A DNA stretch of 64,000 nucleotides from Salarchaeum sp. JOR-1 (GTDB lineage Archaea > Halobacteriota > Halobacteria > Halobacteriales > Halobacteriaceae). Shown here in pieces: positions 16,670-23,656 of the stretch (position 1 is its first letter; the number at the start of each line of letters is the position of its first letter). Location of the stretch: the NCBI RefSeq assembly GCF_007833275.1, contig NZ_CP042241.1, forward strand, positions 930,001 to 994,000. The letters run 5' to 3'. A program made the translations under genes and the position numbers. The notes under the pieces are model-generated. The model did not search any database. It saw only the letters and a program-made list of their open reading frames with translations, and was not told the origin of the DNA.

Positions 16670-18369
16670 TGGTCGATTCGGTCACGCTCGAAGTGATTCG
16701 GAACGGCTGCATCGCTATCGCGGAGGAGATGAACGCGAACCTCATCCGAACGGGGTACTCGCCGAACATCAAGGAGCGCCGCGACTGCTCGTGCGCGCTG
16801 TTCGACGCCGAGGGCGAGATGATAAGCCAGGCGGAGAACATGCCCGTCCACCTCGGCGCGATGCCCTTCTCGGTGGCTGCGGCGGTCGACGCGTACGGCG
16901 GCGACCTCGAACCCGGTGACGCCGTCCTCCTGAACGACCCGTTCCGGGGCGGCGCGCACCTCCCCGACCTCACGCTCGTCTCCCCCATCTTCGACGACCC
17001 CGAGAGCGAGAACCCCGACCTCGTGGCGTACGCGGCGAACCGCGCGCACCACGCCGACGTGGGCGGGAGCACCGCCGGGTCGGTCGCCGCGGACTCCACC
17101 GAAATCTACCAGGAGGGCCTGCGGATTCCCCCGGTGAAGCTGTTCGCGGGCGGTGAGGTCGTCGAGGACGTGATGGAGATGATACTGACGAACGTCCGCA
17201 CGCCCGACGAGCGCCGGGGCGACATCCGCGCGCAGGAGGCCGCGAACGAGACGGCGCGCGAGCGCGTGCACGACCTCGTCGACGACTACGGCGCGAGCGA
17301 CCTCGCGGAGGCGTTCGGCGAGGTGAAGGACTACTCGGAGCGCCGGATGCGCGCCGAAATCGAGGCGTTCCCGAACGGCACGTACAGTTTCGAGGACGTG
17401 CTGGACGACGACGGCCGCGGGAACACCGACCTCCCCGTCGAGGCGACCGTTACCGTCTCCGGCGACGAGGTCGGCGTGGACTTCTCGGGAACCGCAGCCC
17501 AGACCGAGGGGCCGGTGAACGCCGTGCTCGCGGTCACGTCCTCCGCGACCTACTACGCGATTCGGTGCGTGACTGACCCCGACATCCCGCCGAACCACGG
17601 CTGCTATCGCCCCATCACCATCGACGCGCCCGAGGGAAGCATTGTCAACCCGGAGCCGCCGGCGGCGGTCGTCGGCGGCAATCTCGAGACCAGCCAGCGC
17701 GTCACGGACGTGGTGCTCGGCGCGTTCGCCACCGAAGCCCCCGAGCGGGTGACGGCTGCCGGCCAGGGAACGATGAACAACATCACGTTCGGCGGTACCG
17801 ACCCGCGAAGCGACAGCCCGTACGCGTTCTACGAGACGCAGGGCGGCGGGTTCGGCGCGCGCGAGGGCACGGACGGTATGGACGGCGTGCACGTCCACAT
17901 GAGTAATACGATGAACACGCCCGCCGAGGTGCTGGAGACCGCGTACCCGCTCCGGGTGCGTCGGTACGCCTACCGTCCCGACTCCGGGGGCGCGGGCGAG
18001 TTCCGGGGCGGTCTCGGCCTCCGGCGCGACATCGAAGTGCGGGGGCACACGGCGCGGTTCAGCCTGCTCGCCGACCGCCACCAGCACGCGCCCTACGGCC
18101 TGCTCGGCGGCGAACCCGGTGAACCCGGCGCGGCGTACGTCTTCGACCCGGACGCGGACGACACCGACGACGCCGAGGGCGAGCGCCTCCCGCAGAAGTC
18201 CGTGCACGACCTCCCGCCGGGGACGGTCGTGAGCGTCCGCACGCCGGGCGCGGGCGGGTACGGCGACCCCGCCGACCGCGACCCCGACGCCGTCGAACGC
18301 GACCTGCGCCGCGGGAAGATCAGCGACGAGTACGCCGACCGGTACCACGAGGGGGGCGACGGTGAGTGA
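16669..18369 (+). CDS. hyuB: Hydantoinase/oxoprolinase subunit B
   Basis: A 566-residue B subunit. Family features are the N-terminal MNANLIRTGYSPNIKERRDC, DPFRGGAHLPDLTLVSPIF near residues 88-106 and RAHHADVGGSTAGSV near 125-139, likely the metal and substrate region. The C-terminus carries SVRTPGAGGYGDP, also typical. It overlaps hyuA and ends just before a fragment of an ABC transporter ATPase gene, hinting that a former uptake-plus-hydrolysis cluster has been partly lost. Confidence 0.94.
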   Translation: MVDSVTLEVIRNGCIAIAEEMNANLIRTGYSPNIKERRDCSCALFDAEGEMISQAENMPVHLGAMPFSVAAAVDAYGGDLEPGDAVLLNDPFRGGAHLPDLTLVSPIFDDPESENPDLVAYAANRAHHADVGGSTAGSVAADSTEIYQEGLRIPPVKLFAGGEVVEDVMEMILTNVRTPDERRGDIRAQEAANETARERVHDLVDDYGASDLAEAFGEVKDYSERRMRAEIEAFPNGTYSFEDVLDDDGRGNTDLPVEATVTVSGDEVGVDFSGTAAQTEGPVNAVLAVTSSATYYAIRCVTDPDIPPNHGCYRPITIDAPEGSIVNPEPPAAVVGGNLETSQRVTDVVLGAFATEAPERVTAAGQGTMNNITFGGTDPRSDSPYAFYETQGGGFGAREGTDGMDGVHVHMSNTMNTPAEVLETAYPLRVRRYAYRPDSGGAGEFRGGLGLRRDIEVRGHTARFSLLADRHQHAPYGLLGGEPGEPGAAYVFDPDADDTDDAEGERLPQKSVHDLPPGTVVSVRTPGAGGYGDPADRDPDAVERDLRRGKISDEYADRYHEGGDGE

Positions 18370-18462
18370 CCGCACGGCCTCTCCGGTACGCGCCGCACGT
18401 CGCGGTGTTCGCGGTCGGGCACGTAACGTTCGCGTACTCCGCCGTCCCGGGACATCGACCCC

Positions 18463-18681
18463 GTGCTCGGCACGCCCGCGGGCGACCAGGCTATGTTCGA
18501 CCGCATCGACGACAGCAACCAAGCAGGCACAGCCGTCCTCACGGTCGAACAGAACGCCAAAGCCGCCCTCCGCCGCTGCGACCGCGACTCCGTCCTCGTC
18601 AACGGCGAAAACGCCTACGACGGCCCCGGCCGCGACCGCCTCGACGACCCCGAAGTCCGCCAACGCTTCCTCGGCGGCTAA
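18463..18681 (+). pseudogene. 3' fragment of livF (branched-chain amino acid ABC ATPase)
   Basis: This 72-codon frame ends with AGTAVLTVEQNAKAALRRCD, VLVNGENAYDG and DDPEVRQRFLGG, the characteristic C-terminus of LivF-type ATP-binding proteins. The MFDRIDDSNQAGTAV segment matches the switch region after Walker B. The Walker A, signature and Walker B parts are absent upstream, where hyuB ends. It is therefore a decayed remnant, in the same direction as hyuAB. Several residues differ from the family consensus, consistent with loss of function. Confidence 0.72.
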
Positions 18682-18748
18682 CGGGACTACCCGGTTTCTC
18701 AACTTCGACAAAACACGAACCCGAAGCTACGGCTTTGGGTTGTAGTTC

Positions 18749-18772
18749 AGAGCGCCCAGGCCGGAATTTGAA
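18749..18772. repeat. Duplicated 3' end of the tRNA-Thr gene
   Basis: Bases 18749-18772 match 18871-18894, the 3' end of tRNA-Thr and its flank, at 22 of 24 positions, including an exact 12-mer CCGGAATTTGAA. The offset is 122 bases. The 5' half of a tRNA is absent, so this is not a second gene. Between the copies, 18808-18822 read in reverse include CGGAATT and may be a degenerate inverted copy. Such copies are typical traces of site-specific integration at a tRNA, but no integrase is present. Confidence 0.55.
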
Positions 18773-18874
18773 CAGCGTCAGACTCCCGTTGGTCGTCTGA
18801 CTGTCCGTAATTCCGAGACGGCTCGCGTTCGTCACGTCCACGAAGCCGCTGGCTTCGCGATGTGATTCGGAGAG

Positions 18875-18946
18875 AGCCTAGGCCGGAATTTGAATCCGGG
18901 GTCTCGTCCTTACCAAGGACGCGCTTTACCGCTAAGCTACCCAGGC
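18875..18946 (-). tRNA. tRNA-Thr (anticodon GGT)
   Basis: Read on the reverse strand, the acceptor arm GCCTGGG pairs with CCTAGGC (one G-U pair). The D-arm is GCTT/AAGC, the anticodon arm CGTCC-TTGGTAA-GGACG gives anticodon GGT, and the T-arm CCGGA-TTCAAAT-TCCGG is regular. No intron and no encoded CCA are seen. A copy of its 3' end lies 122 bases downstream. Confidence 0.96.
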
Positions 18947-18988
18947 AAGCACTCTCTGGTAGTCGGGTTTCATCTAAAAGGGCTTCGA

Positions 18989-19657
18989 TTACGGGTCGGT
19001 GGCGGATCGGGGTTTGGCGGTGTCGTCGGCGCGGGGGGTGCTGACGCGCTGGAGGACGTCCTCGATGGTGTCGGGGAGGAGGTCGTCGGCGGACGCGAGC
19101 GGGGGTGGGCTGTTGGAGCGCGCGAGGCCGATGGCGTACCGGCGGAGGTCGAGCGGCGTGTCGTTGCCGGTGGCGGTCGCGCCCGCGACGACGCCGAGTT
19201 CGAACACCGTTGTTTCGAGGGTGCGGGCGTCGCTCGCGCGGTCGTGCTGGCGGTCGGTCTCGTGGCGGCCGAACTCGCGGACGGCGGCGACGGCGTCGCT
19301 CGCGGCTTCGGTGTGCGCGAGCAGGCGGAAGCCGCGCGCGACGAGGACGTCCGCGGCGAGCACGTCGAGGTCGGCGGGGAGGTCGGCTCCGGGGCTGGCG
19401 TGCTCCCAGGGTTCGGTTTCGACGAGGTGGCGGGTGAGCCGGAGGCCCTCGTAGATGAGTTGGACGCCGGCGGCGCGCCGTGCGACGGCGTCCTCGTCGA
19501 CGGGGCCGGTGAGCGCGTCCGCGCTCAACACGGTGAGCGCGCCCGGCACCATCGAGGCGTCGCTGAGAAGGTCGTCAATGACGTCCCGCAGGCCGCGCGG
19601 AGTGATGTCCGCGACTGCCTCGCGGGCCGCGGTGCGCGCCAGTTCGGCCTCGTCCAT
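18989..19657 (-). CDS. Haloarchaeal conserved protein (DUF7114-like)
   Basis: A 222-residue, mostly helical, acidic soluble protein. The pattern DASMVPGALTVLSADAL near residues 34-50 and GVQLIYEGLRLTRHLVE near 67-83 suggests a bundle like the DUF7114 family (name from memory), possibly with an isoprenoid-synthase-like fold, but no DDxxD pair is present. The C-terminal 30 residues are low complexity. It is divergent from the enoyl-CoA hydratase gene, 104 bases away. Function is unknown. Confidence 0.72.
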   Translation of the reverse strand: MDEAELARTAAREAVADITPRGLRDVIDDLLSDASMVPGALTVLSADALTGPVDEDAVARRAAGVQLIYEGLRLTRHLVETEPWEHASPGADLPADLDVLAADVLVARGFRLLAHTEAASDAVAAVREFGRHETDRQHDRASDARTLETTVFELGVVAGATATGNDTPLDLRRYAIGLARSNSPPPLASADDLLPDTIEDVLQRVSTPRADDTAKPRSATDP

Positions 19658-19761
19658 CGCCCGGAAGAAGGGGTGCGAGCGGCAAAGACCTTTGGAAACG
19701 CACCACCCGCGGGCGCGCCAGGGCGGGATGCGAGCGGTAGTTCCTTGGCGTGGCTGTTCCG

Positions 19762-20445
19762 ATGACGTGTATGCTCTCGATTCGCGACGAGGAGCGGGTG
19801 CGGGTGGTGACGCTCGACCGGCCGGAGCGGCGGAACGCGCTCACGCCCGCTGGATTGGACGCGCTCGCGGACGCGGTTCGTGACGCCGAGCAGGCGGTGG
19901 TGTACGTGCACGGCGCGGGGTCGGCGTTCTGTGCGGGCGCAGACCTCGACGTCGTGCGAGACCTGGACGGAGAGTCCGCGCCGGCGTTCGCGGAGCGCGG
20001 GCAAGCGGCGCTGAACGCGGTCGAGGACGCCGATTCGGCGGTCGTGGCGGGCGTTGACGGCGCGGCGCGCGGCGGCGGCGTGGAACTCGCGCTCGCGTGC
20101 GACGTGCGGGTCGCGACGCCAGACGCGACGTTCGCGGAACCCGGGGTCTCGATGGGTATCTTCGGTGCGTGGGGCGGCACTCGCCGCCTCCCGCGCGCTA
20201 TCGGAGAGGCGAACGCGCTCGACCTCTCGCTCTCCGGCCGCACCGTCGACGCCGCGACCGCGCGCGAAATGGGGCTCGTCTCCCGCGTCACCGATACACC
20301 CCGCGCGGTCGCGGACGAACTCGCCCGCAACGACCCGGACGCGCTTCACTACCTCAAACGCCTCCTTAGAGAACAGTACGACCGCGACGAACAGGACGCC
20401 AGAGAGCGGGAGGCGTTCGGCGCGCTCCTCGAGGACGGCCTATAG
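19762..20445 (+). CDS. Enoyl-CoA hydratase/isomerase family protein
   Basis: A 227-residue crotonase-fold enzyme acting on an acyl-CoA, probably hydration or isomerisation. The oxyanion-hole segments GAGSAFCAGADLD (about residues 49-61) and GAARGGGVELALACDVRVA (about 96-114) are clear. At 227 residues it is somewhat shorter than the usual 255-260. Start ATG 19762 was chosen; ATG 19771 is also possible. The stop lies in the palindrome CTATAG shared with the convergent nadE stop. No pathway partner sits beside it. Confidence 0.86.
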   Translation: MTCMLSIRDEERVRVVTLDRPERRNALTPAGLDALADAVRDAEQAVVYVHGAGSAFCAGADLDVVRDLDGESAPAFAERGQAALNAVEDADSAVVAGVDGAARGGGVELALACDVRVATPDATFAEPGVSMGIFGAWGGTRRLPRAIGEANALDLSLSGRTVDAATAREMGLVSRVTDTPRAVADELARNDPDALHYLKRLLREQYDRDEQDAREREAFGALLEDGL

Positions 20446-21252
20446 CGGGTCGGGCGCGGGCGGCATCGCGCGCTTGTGCGCGCTCGACTCGTAGAGGTCG
20501 CGCACCGTCTCCACCACCGTCTCATCGATGTCGAGGTTTCGCGCCGTCGCGGTCGTCGAGAGGTCGCCGTCGATGTGGAGCGCGAGCACCGCGTCGAGCG
20601 TGTCGTATCCGACCCCCATCTCCTCCTCGTCCGTCTGGTCTTCCCAGAGTTCCGCCGTCGGCGTCTTCTCCACGAGGTCGTCCGGCACGCCGAGCGCGCT
20701 CGCGAGCTGGCGCACCTGTTGCTTGTAGAGGTTCCCGATGGGGTTGCAGTCCACCGCCTGATCGCCGTACTTCGTGAAGTACCCGACCATGGCTTCCGCG
20801 CGGTTCCCCGTCCCCAGGACGACCCGCGACTCGTGGTTCGCGACCATGTAGTTCAGCACGCCACGCGCCCGAGCGCGAGCGTTCCCGACCGCGAGCTGGT
20901 CGGTTTCGGCTTCCGGATACGCGTCTGTCAGCACGTCAACGATGGGATCGATTTCGATGACGTCGTACTCGATTCCGAGCAGTTGGGCGACGCGTTCCGC
21001 GTCGCTCATGTTCTCCTCGCTCGACACCGACGCCGGCAACACCAGCCCGTGCACCGAGTCCGCGCCCAGTGCCTCGACTGCCAGATGCGCGACCGTCGTG
21101 CTGTCGATACCGCCGGAGAGTCCGAGCACGACACCGTCGGCGTTCGCCGCCGCCACCGTCTCCGCGATGAACGACTCGATGTGCTCTCGACGCTCCTGTA
21201 ACTCCGCCTCCGAGAACCGCAGGTCCATCGGCTCGATAACGTCTTCGACCAT
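20440..21252 (-). CDS. nadE: NAD+ synthase (ammonia-dependent)
   Basis: A 270-residue enzyme that amidates deamido-NAD to NAD+ with ATP. The PP-loop GLSGGIDSTTVAH lies near residues 44-56, and TGNRAEAMVGYFTKYGD near 151-167 is the conserved substrate-binding segment. There is no N-terminal glutaminase domain, so free ammonia should be the nitrogen source. Start ATG 21252 gives the usual length; a longer frame upstream has no family similarity. Stop codons of this gene and the convergent hydratase share CTATAG. Confidence 0.95.
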   Translation of the reverse strand: MVEDVIEPMDLRFSEAELQERREHIESFIAETVAAANADGVVLGLSGGIDSTTVAHLAVEALGADSVHGLVLPASVSSEENMSDAERVAQLLGIEYDVIEIDPIVDVLTDAYPEAETDQLAVGNARARARGVLNYMVANHESRVVLGTGNRAEAMVGYFTKYGDQAVDCNPIGNLYKQQVRQLASALGVPDDLVEKTPTAELWEDQTDEEEMGVGYDTLDAVLALHIDGDLSTTATARNLDIDETVVETVRDLYESSAHKRAMPPAPDPL

Positions 21253-21303
21253 ACCTATTGTTCCCGCGCGCCCGACAAAAAGCCACTCGCCGCTCACAGA
21301 ACC

Positions 21304-21319
21304 GTGGACGGCCGTCCAC
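21304..21319. promoter_or_regulatory. 16-base perfect palindrome upstream of nadE
   Basis: GTGGACGGCCGTCCAC is a perfect palindrome 51 bases before the nadE start. Its position on the promoter side of nadE makes it a candidate operator. It may also be structural, since it lies close to the duplicated tRNA-Gly ends. No known binding motif was recognised. Confidence 0.4.
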
Positions 21320-21367
21320 TTCGAGCCGGACGAACTGCGGAGAACGGCACACCTCCGGAGCACCACC

Positions 21368-21399
21368 CGCAGTAGAAATGCGCTGGCCGGGAATTGAAC
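21368..21399. repeat. Duplicated 3' end of tRNA-Gly with flank (direct copy)
   Basis: A 32-base block at 21368-21399 is identical to 21479-21510, which covers the 3' end of tRNA-Gly and its downstream flank. The offset is 111 bases. The 5' half of the tRNA is absent. Together with the inverted copy at 21441-21469 it forms a three-unit structure. Confidence 0.9.
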
Positions 21400-21440
21400 T
21401 GGGCGAGCCGGTTCTCGCTCTGCTCCGCTGCGACTCGCGT

Positions 21441-21469
21441 GCTCAACTCCCGGGAGCGATTTCACTGCT
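21441..21469. repeat. Inverted, degenerate copy of the tRNA-Gly 3' end
   Basis: The reverse complement of this segment reads GCAGT, GAAAT, CGCT, CGGGAGTTGAGC in order, matching the repeat unit blocks GCAGT, AGAAAT, GCGCT, CGGGAATTGAAC with two or three small gaps. It lies between the two direct copies, so either could pair with it to form a hairpin. Confidence 0.6.
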
Positions 21470-21489
21470 CACTTTGGTCGCAGTAGAAA

Positions 21490-21560
21490 TGCGCTGGCCG
21501 GGAATTGAACCCGGGCTATGAGCTTGGGAAGCTCATGTCCTACCACTAGACCACCAGCGC
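21490..21560 (-). tRNA. tRNA-Gly (anticodon CCC)
   Basis: On the reverse strand the acceptor GCGCTGG pairs with CCAGCGC. The D-arm is GTCT/GGAC, the anticodon arm TGAGC-TTCCCAA-GCTCA gives anticodon CCC, and the T-arm CCGGG-TTCAATT-CCCGG is perfect. No intron is seen. Its 3' end is duplicated 111 bases downstream. Confidence 0.96.
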
Positions 21561-21601
21561 GCGCTTCTAAATTGCCGACTCCGGCACTTGAACGTAGCGC
21601 T

Positions 21602-22267
21602 TCACGCTTCCCTGCGGCGGTAGGCGAGGTAGGAGTAGACGGTGGCGTAGGCGGCGGCGAGCAGGGTGGGCGCGACCACGAACACGAGGAAGTAGTCCGG
21701 GAGGACGACGCCGCCGAGCGCGAGGACGGCGGCGAGTTTGAACGCGAGCGCGCCGCGCTCGTGAGTCTCTCGCCAGACCTCGTCGTCGTCGAGCGTCCAC
21801 GGGGTGCGGACGCCCACGAACCAGTTCGGTTCCGCGCGGTCGAGGAGGACGCCGCAGGCGTAGAGGAGCGCGGCGAACGCGGGCGCGAGCGCCTGTCCGA
21901 TGGGGATCGCGTAGTCGAGGTTCCACGCGAGCACGAGCACGTGGACGTACGCGAGGAAGCCCGCGGTTCCGGCGACGACCCACTCGTAGACGCCGCGGAA
22001 CGACTCGTAGCGCTGTTTTCGCGGGTCGATACTCGGCGCGGCGAGCAGCAGGCCGACGACGAACGCGGTGAGCGCGGGGAGGAAGAACGCGCCCGCGAGG
22101 CGGGACATCGTGCCGTCAACCTCGCCGCTCGCGTTCCAGTGCGTCGCCATCCGCGCGGGGAGGTCGGGGTATGCGAGCGCGCTCGCGGCGAACCCCGCGA
22201 GCACGAACGCGAGGGTGAGCGCGCGCTGACGCCGGTACTTCACGTCTCCCTCTCGGACGCCCGGCAT
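21602..22267 (-). CDS. SdpI/DUF1648-family membrane protein
   Basis: A 221-residue membrane protein with about six to seven hydrophobic segments. The segment LPARMATHWNASGEVDGTMSR near residues 34-54 is the DUF1648 signature, and NWFVGVRTPWTLDDDEVW near 146-163 is the SdpI signature. SdpI in Bacillus is an immunity protein; in archaea the function is unknown. Start ATG 22267 fits the family N-terminus and leaves 36 bases to the divergent neighbour. It lies just downstream of tRNA-Gly's 5' end. Confidence 0.85.
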   Translation of the reverse strand: MPGVREGDVKYRRQRALTLAFVLAGFAASALAYPDLPARMATHWNASGEVDGTMSRLAGAFFLPALTAFVVGLLLAAPSIDPRKQRYESFRGVYEWVVAGTAGFLAYVHVLVLAWNLDYAIPIGQALAPAFAALLYACGVLLDRAEPNWFVGVRTPWTLDDDEVWRETHERGALAFKLAAVLALGGVVLPDYFLVFVVAPTLLAAAYATVYSYLAYRRREA

Positions 22268-22303
22268 CGTCACGCTTTCGCCGGTCGCCCGCGCACTCCC
22301 GGT

Positions 22304-22705
22304 GTGCCCGCTCTCGACACCGACGCCGCCCGGGACGCCGTCCGCGAGCGCGACGCCCTCCTCGACACCATCGGCGAGTGCGCGGACGCCGTCGCCGCGA
22401 CCTGGGACGCCGACGCCGTCGCGGACAGCGACCGCCTCACGCCGCTCCTCCGCCGCGCGCTCACCGACGCCGGCGTGCTCGACGCCCTCCCCGCCGTCCT
22501 CCAGGAAGCCGTAGACGCCGCTGGCGGCAGTCTCACCGCGCCGCCGGTCGCCGCGCCGCCCCACGTCGTCGTCACCAGCCGCGGCCCCCTCCTCCGCGCC
22601 ACCGTCGACGACGCCCGCCTCCTCGTCCGCTTCGACTGCTTCGACGTCACTGAAAACGCCTACCGCCGCCGCGACGGCGTCACCGTCACCGTCGAAACCG
22701 CGTGA
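22304..22705 (+). CDS. Haloarchaeal conserved hypothetical protein
   Basis: A 133-residue acidic protein from GTG 22304. The N-terminal 75 residues are helical (RDALLDTIGECADAVAATWD, LTPLLRRALTDAGVLDALPAV), followed by a proline-rich PPVAAPPHVVVTSRGPLLRA beta segment. It resembles haloarchaeal proteins I recall under DUF7988, but I cannot confirm this. The 3' end overlaps the 3' part of a leftward glutaredoxin-like pseudogene by six bases. Confidence 0.65.
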   Translation: MPALDTDAARDAVRERDALLDTIGECADAVAATWDADAVADSDRLTPLLRRALTDAGVLDALPAVLQEAVDAAGGSLTAPPVAAPPHVVVTSRGPLLRATVDDARLLVRFDCFDVTENAYRRRDGVTVTVETA

Positions 22706-22945
22706 CCGGCCTACTCTGTCGTCGCGCTCGTAGGCTGTTTCCTCGCGCGCGGTGTCCACGAGGGCGGGGATCTGGTCTCCGCCGCCGGCCTTCAGTTCCT
22801 CGTGCGTGGTCTCGTTGGCCACGTCGCCGCCGATGCCGCCGGGAAGGCGGGGGCTGTGGGTGGCGTGGGGGCCGCCGAGTTCGCTTCGCTTCTCGCTGAC
22901 TTCCGCGCAGTGCGGACAGCGTTCGGACTCGTAGCGTTCGAGCAC
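22700..22945 (-). pseudogene. Degenerate glutaredoxin-like (thioredoxin-fold) gene
   Basis: Reading from GTG 22945, the frame gives LERYESERCPHCAEVSEK, then GGDQIPALVDT and TAYERDD, matching haloarchaeal glutaredoxin/GST N-terminal domain proteins with a CPHC active site. The expected C-terminus after YESDDIV is missing. The frame has no stop and continues unrelated through the convergent gene. Several usually conserved positions are altered. Loss of the true 3' end, perhaps by a frameshift near 22715, is the simplest reading. Confidence 0.6.
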
Positions 22946-22975
22946 ACACCCGTTTTCCCACGAGTGAGGTGCGCG

Positions 22976-23656
22976 TTAGCGAACCGACGGATAGGTGTCG
23001 CGGTCTACCCACTCCCTGAGCGCGCTCGCGCCCTCGTCGTCGAAGCGGAGCGGGCGCCGCCACCACGGCCCCTTCCCCGAATCGTCCGAGTACTCAGTGA
23101 CGACGCGGTTCGCGTCGACGCCGCGCTCGCCGCTCAGCGGAACCGCGGTGTCGTACAGGCGGCTTTCGTCGGTTCCCTCGACGAGCACGGCGGCGTCGAA
23201 CTCCTCGCGGGCGAGGTGGGCGTTCCAGGGGAACGCGTCGCGCTCGGGTTTCGCTGTGAGCGGGTCGCGGGCGAGCGTGAACTCCCCGATGAGGTACGCG
23301 CCCCAGTCCGGCGTTACCCAGGCCGCGGGGGCGTCGCCGTGACTGGTGAGCGTGGCGTAGAAGTAGAGGCGGTCGCCCGCCGAGAGGGCAGCGATGGGGC
23401 GGGCTTTCACGCCGTGCGGGTCGCCGTACGTGTACGCGTCACAGCACGCGTACTCCGCGAACGACGGGTCGAGGTGCACCGGCGTTTTCGCGGGCGTGTC
23501 GATGTCGAGTTCGAGGTCGCCGTACGTCGGCACGCGCTCGCACGTCGGTTCCGCCTCGGGGATCGGGACGTACTCGAACCGCCCGTCCTCGCGAACCGGG
23601 CCTCGAAAACCGGGCTGGTTGGTGTTCGCGGCGACGTTGATCGCGAGCGCGCCCAT
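22976..23656 (-). CDS. Nmad3-like putative nucleotide-modification protein
   Basis: A 226-residue protein. The start INVAANTNQPGFRGPVREDG, then RFEYVPIPE near residues 27-35, VHLDPSFAEYACCD, TYGDPHGVKARPI near 76-88, GDRLYFYATL near 95-104 and GAYLIGEFTL near 121-130, follow the layout of the Nmad3 family (named a putative nucleotide-modification-associated domain, from memory). Biochemistry is unknown. Its ATG overlaps the stop of the acyltransferase gene (TGATG), so the two are coupled. A decayed glutaredoxin gene follows 30 bases downstream. Confidence 0.72.
   Translation of the reverse strand: MGALAINVAANTNQPGFRGPVREDGRFEYVPIPEAEPTCERVPTYGDLELDIDTPAKTPVHLDPSFAEYACCDAYTYGDPHGVKARPIAALSAGDRLYFYATLTSHGDAPAAWVTPDWGAYLIGEFTLARDPLTAKPERDAFPWNAHLAREEFDAAVLVEGTDESRLYDTAVPLSGERGVDANRVVTEYSDDSGKGPWWRRPLRFDDEGASALREWVDRDTYPSVR

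Noticed and set aside
18362-18745. 127-residue frame after hyuB
   Set aside because: Composition is low-complexity. The parallel frame gives a clear LivF C-terminus instead.
18749-18772. A second tRNA-Thr gene
   Set aside because: Only the 3' end is duplicated; no cloverleaf can be formed.
21369-21399. A second tRNA-Gly gene
   Set aside because: Only the 3' third is present; there is no anticodon or D-arm.
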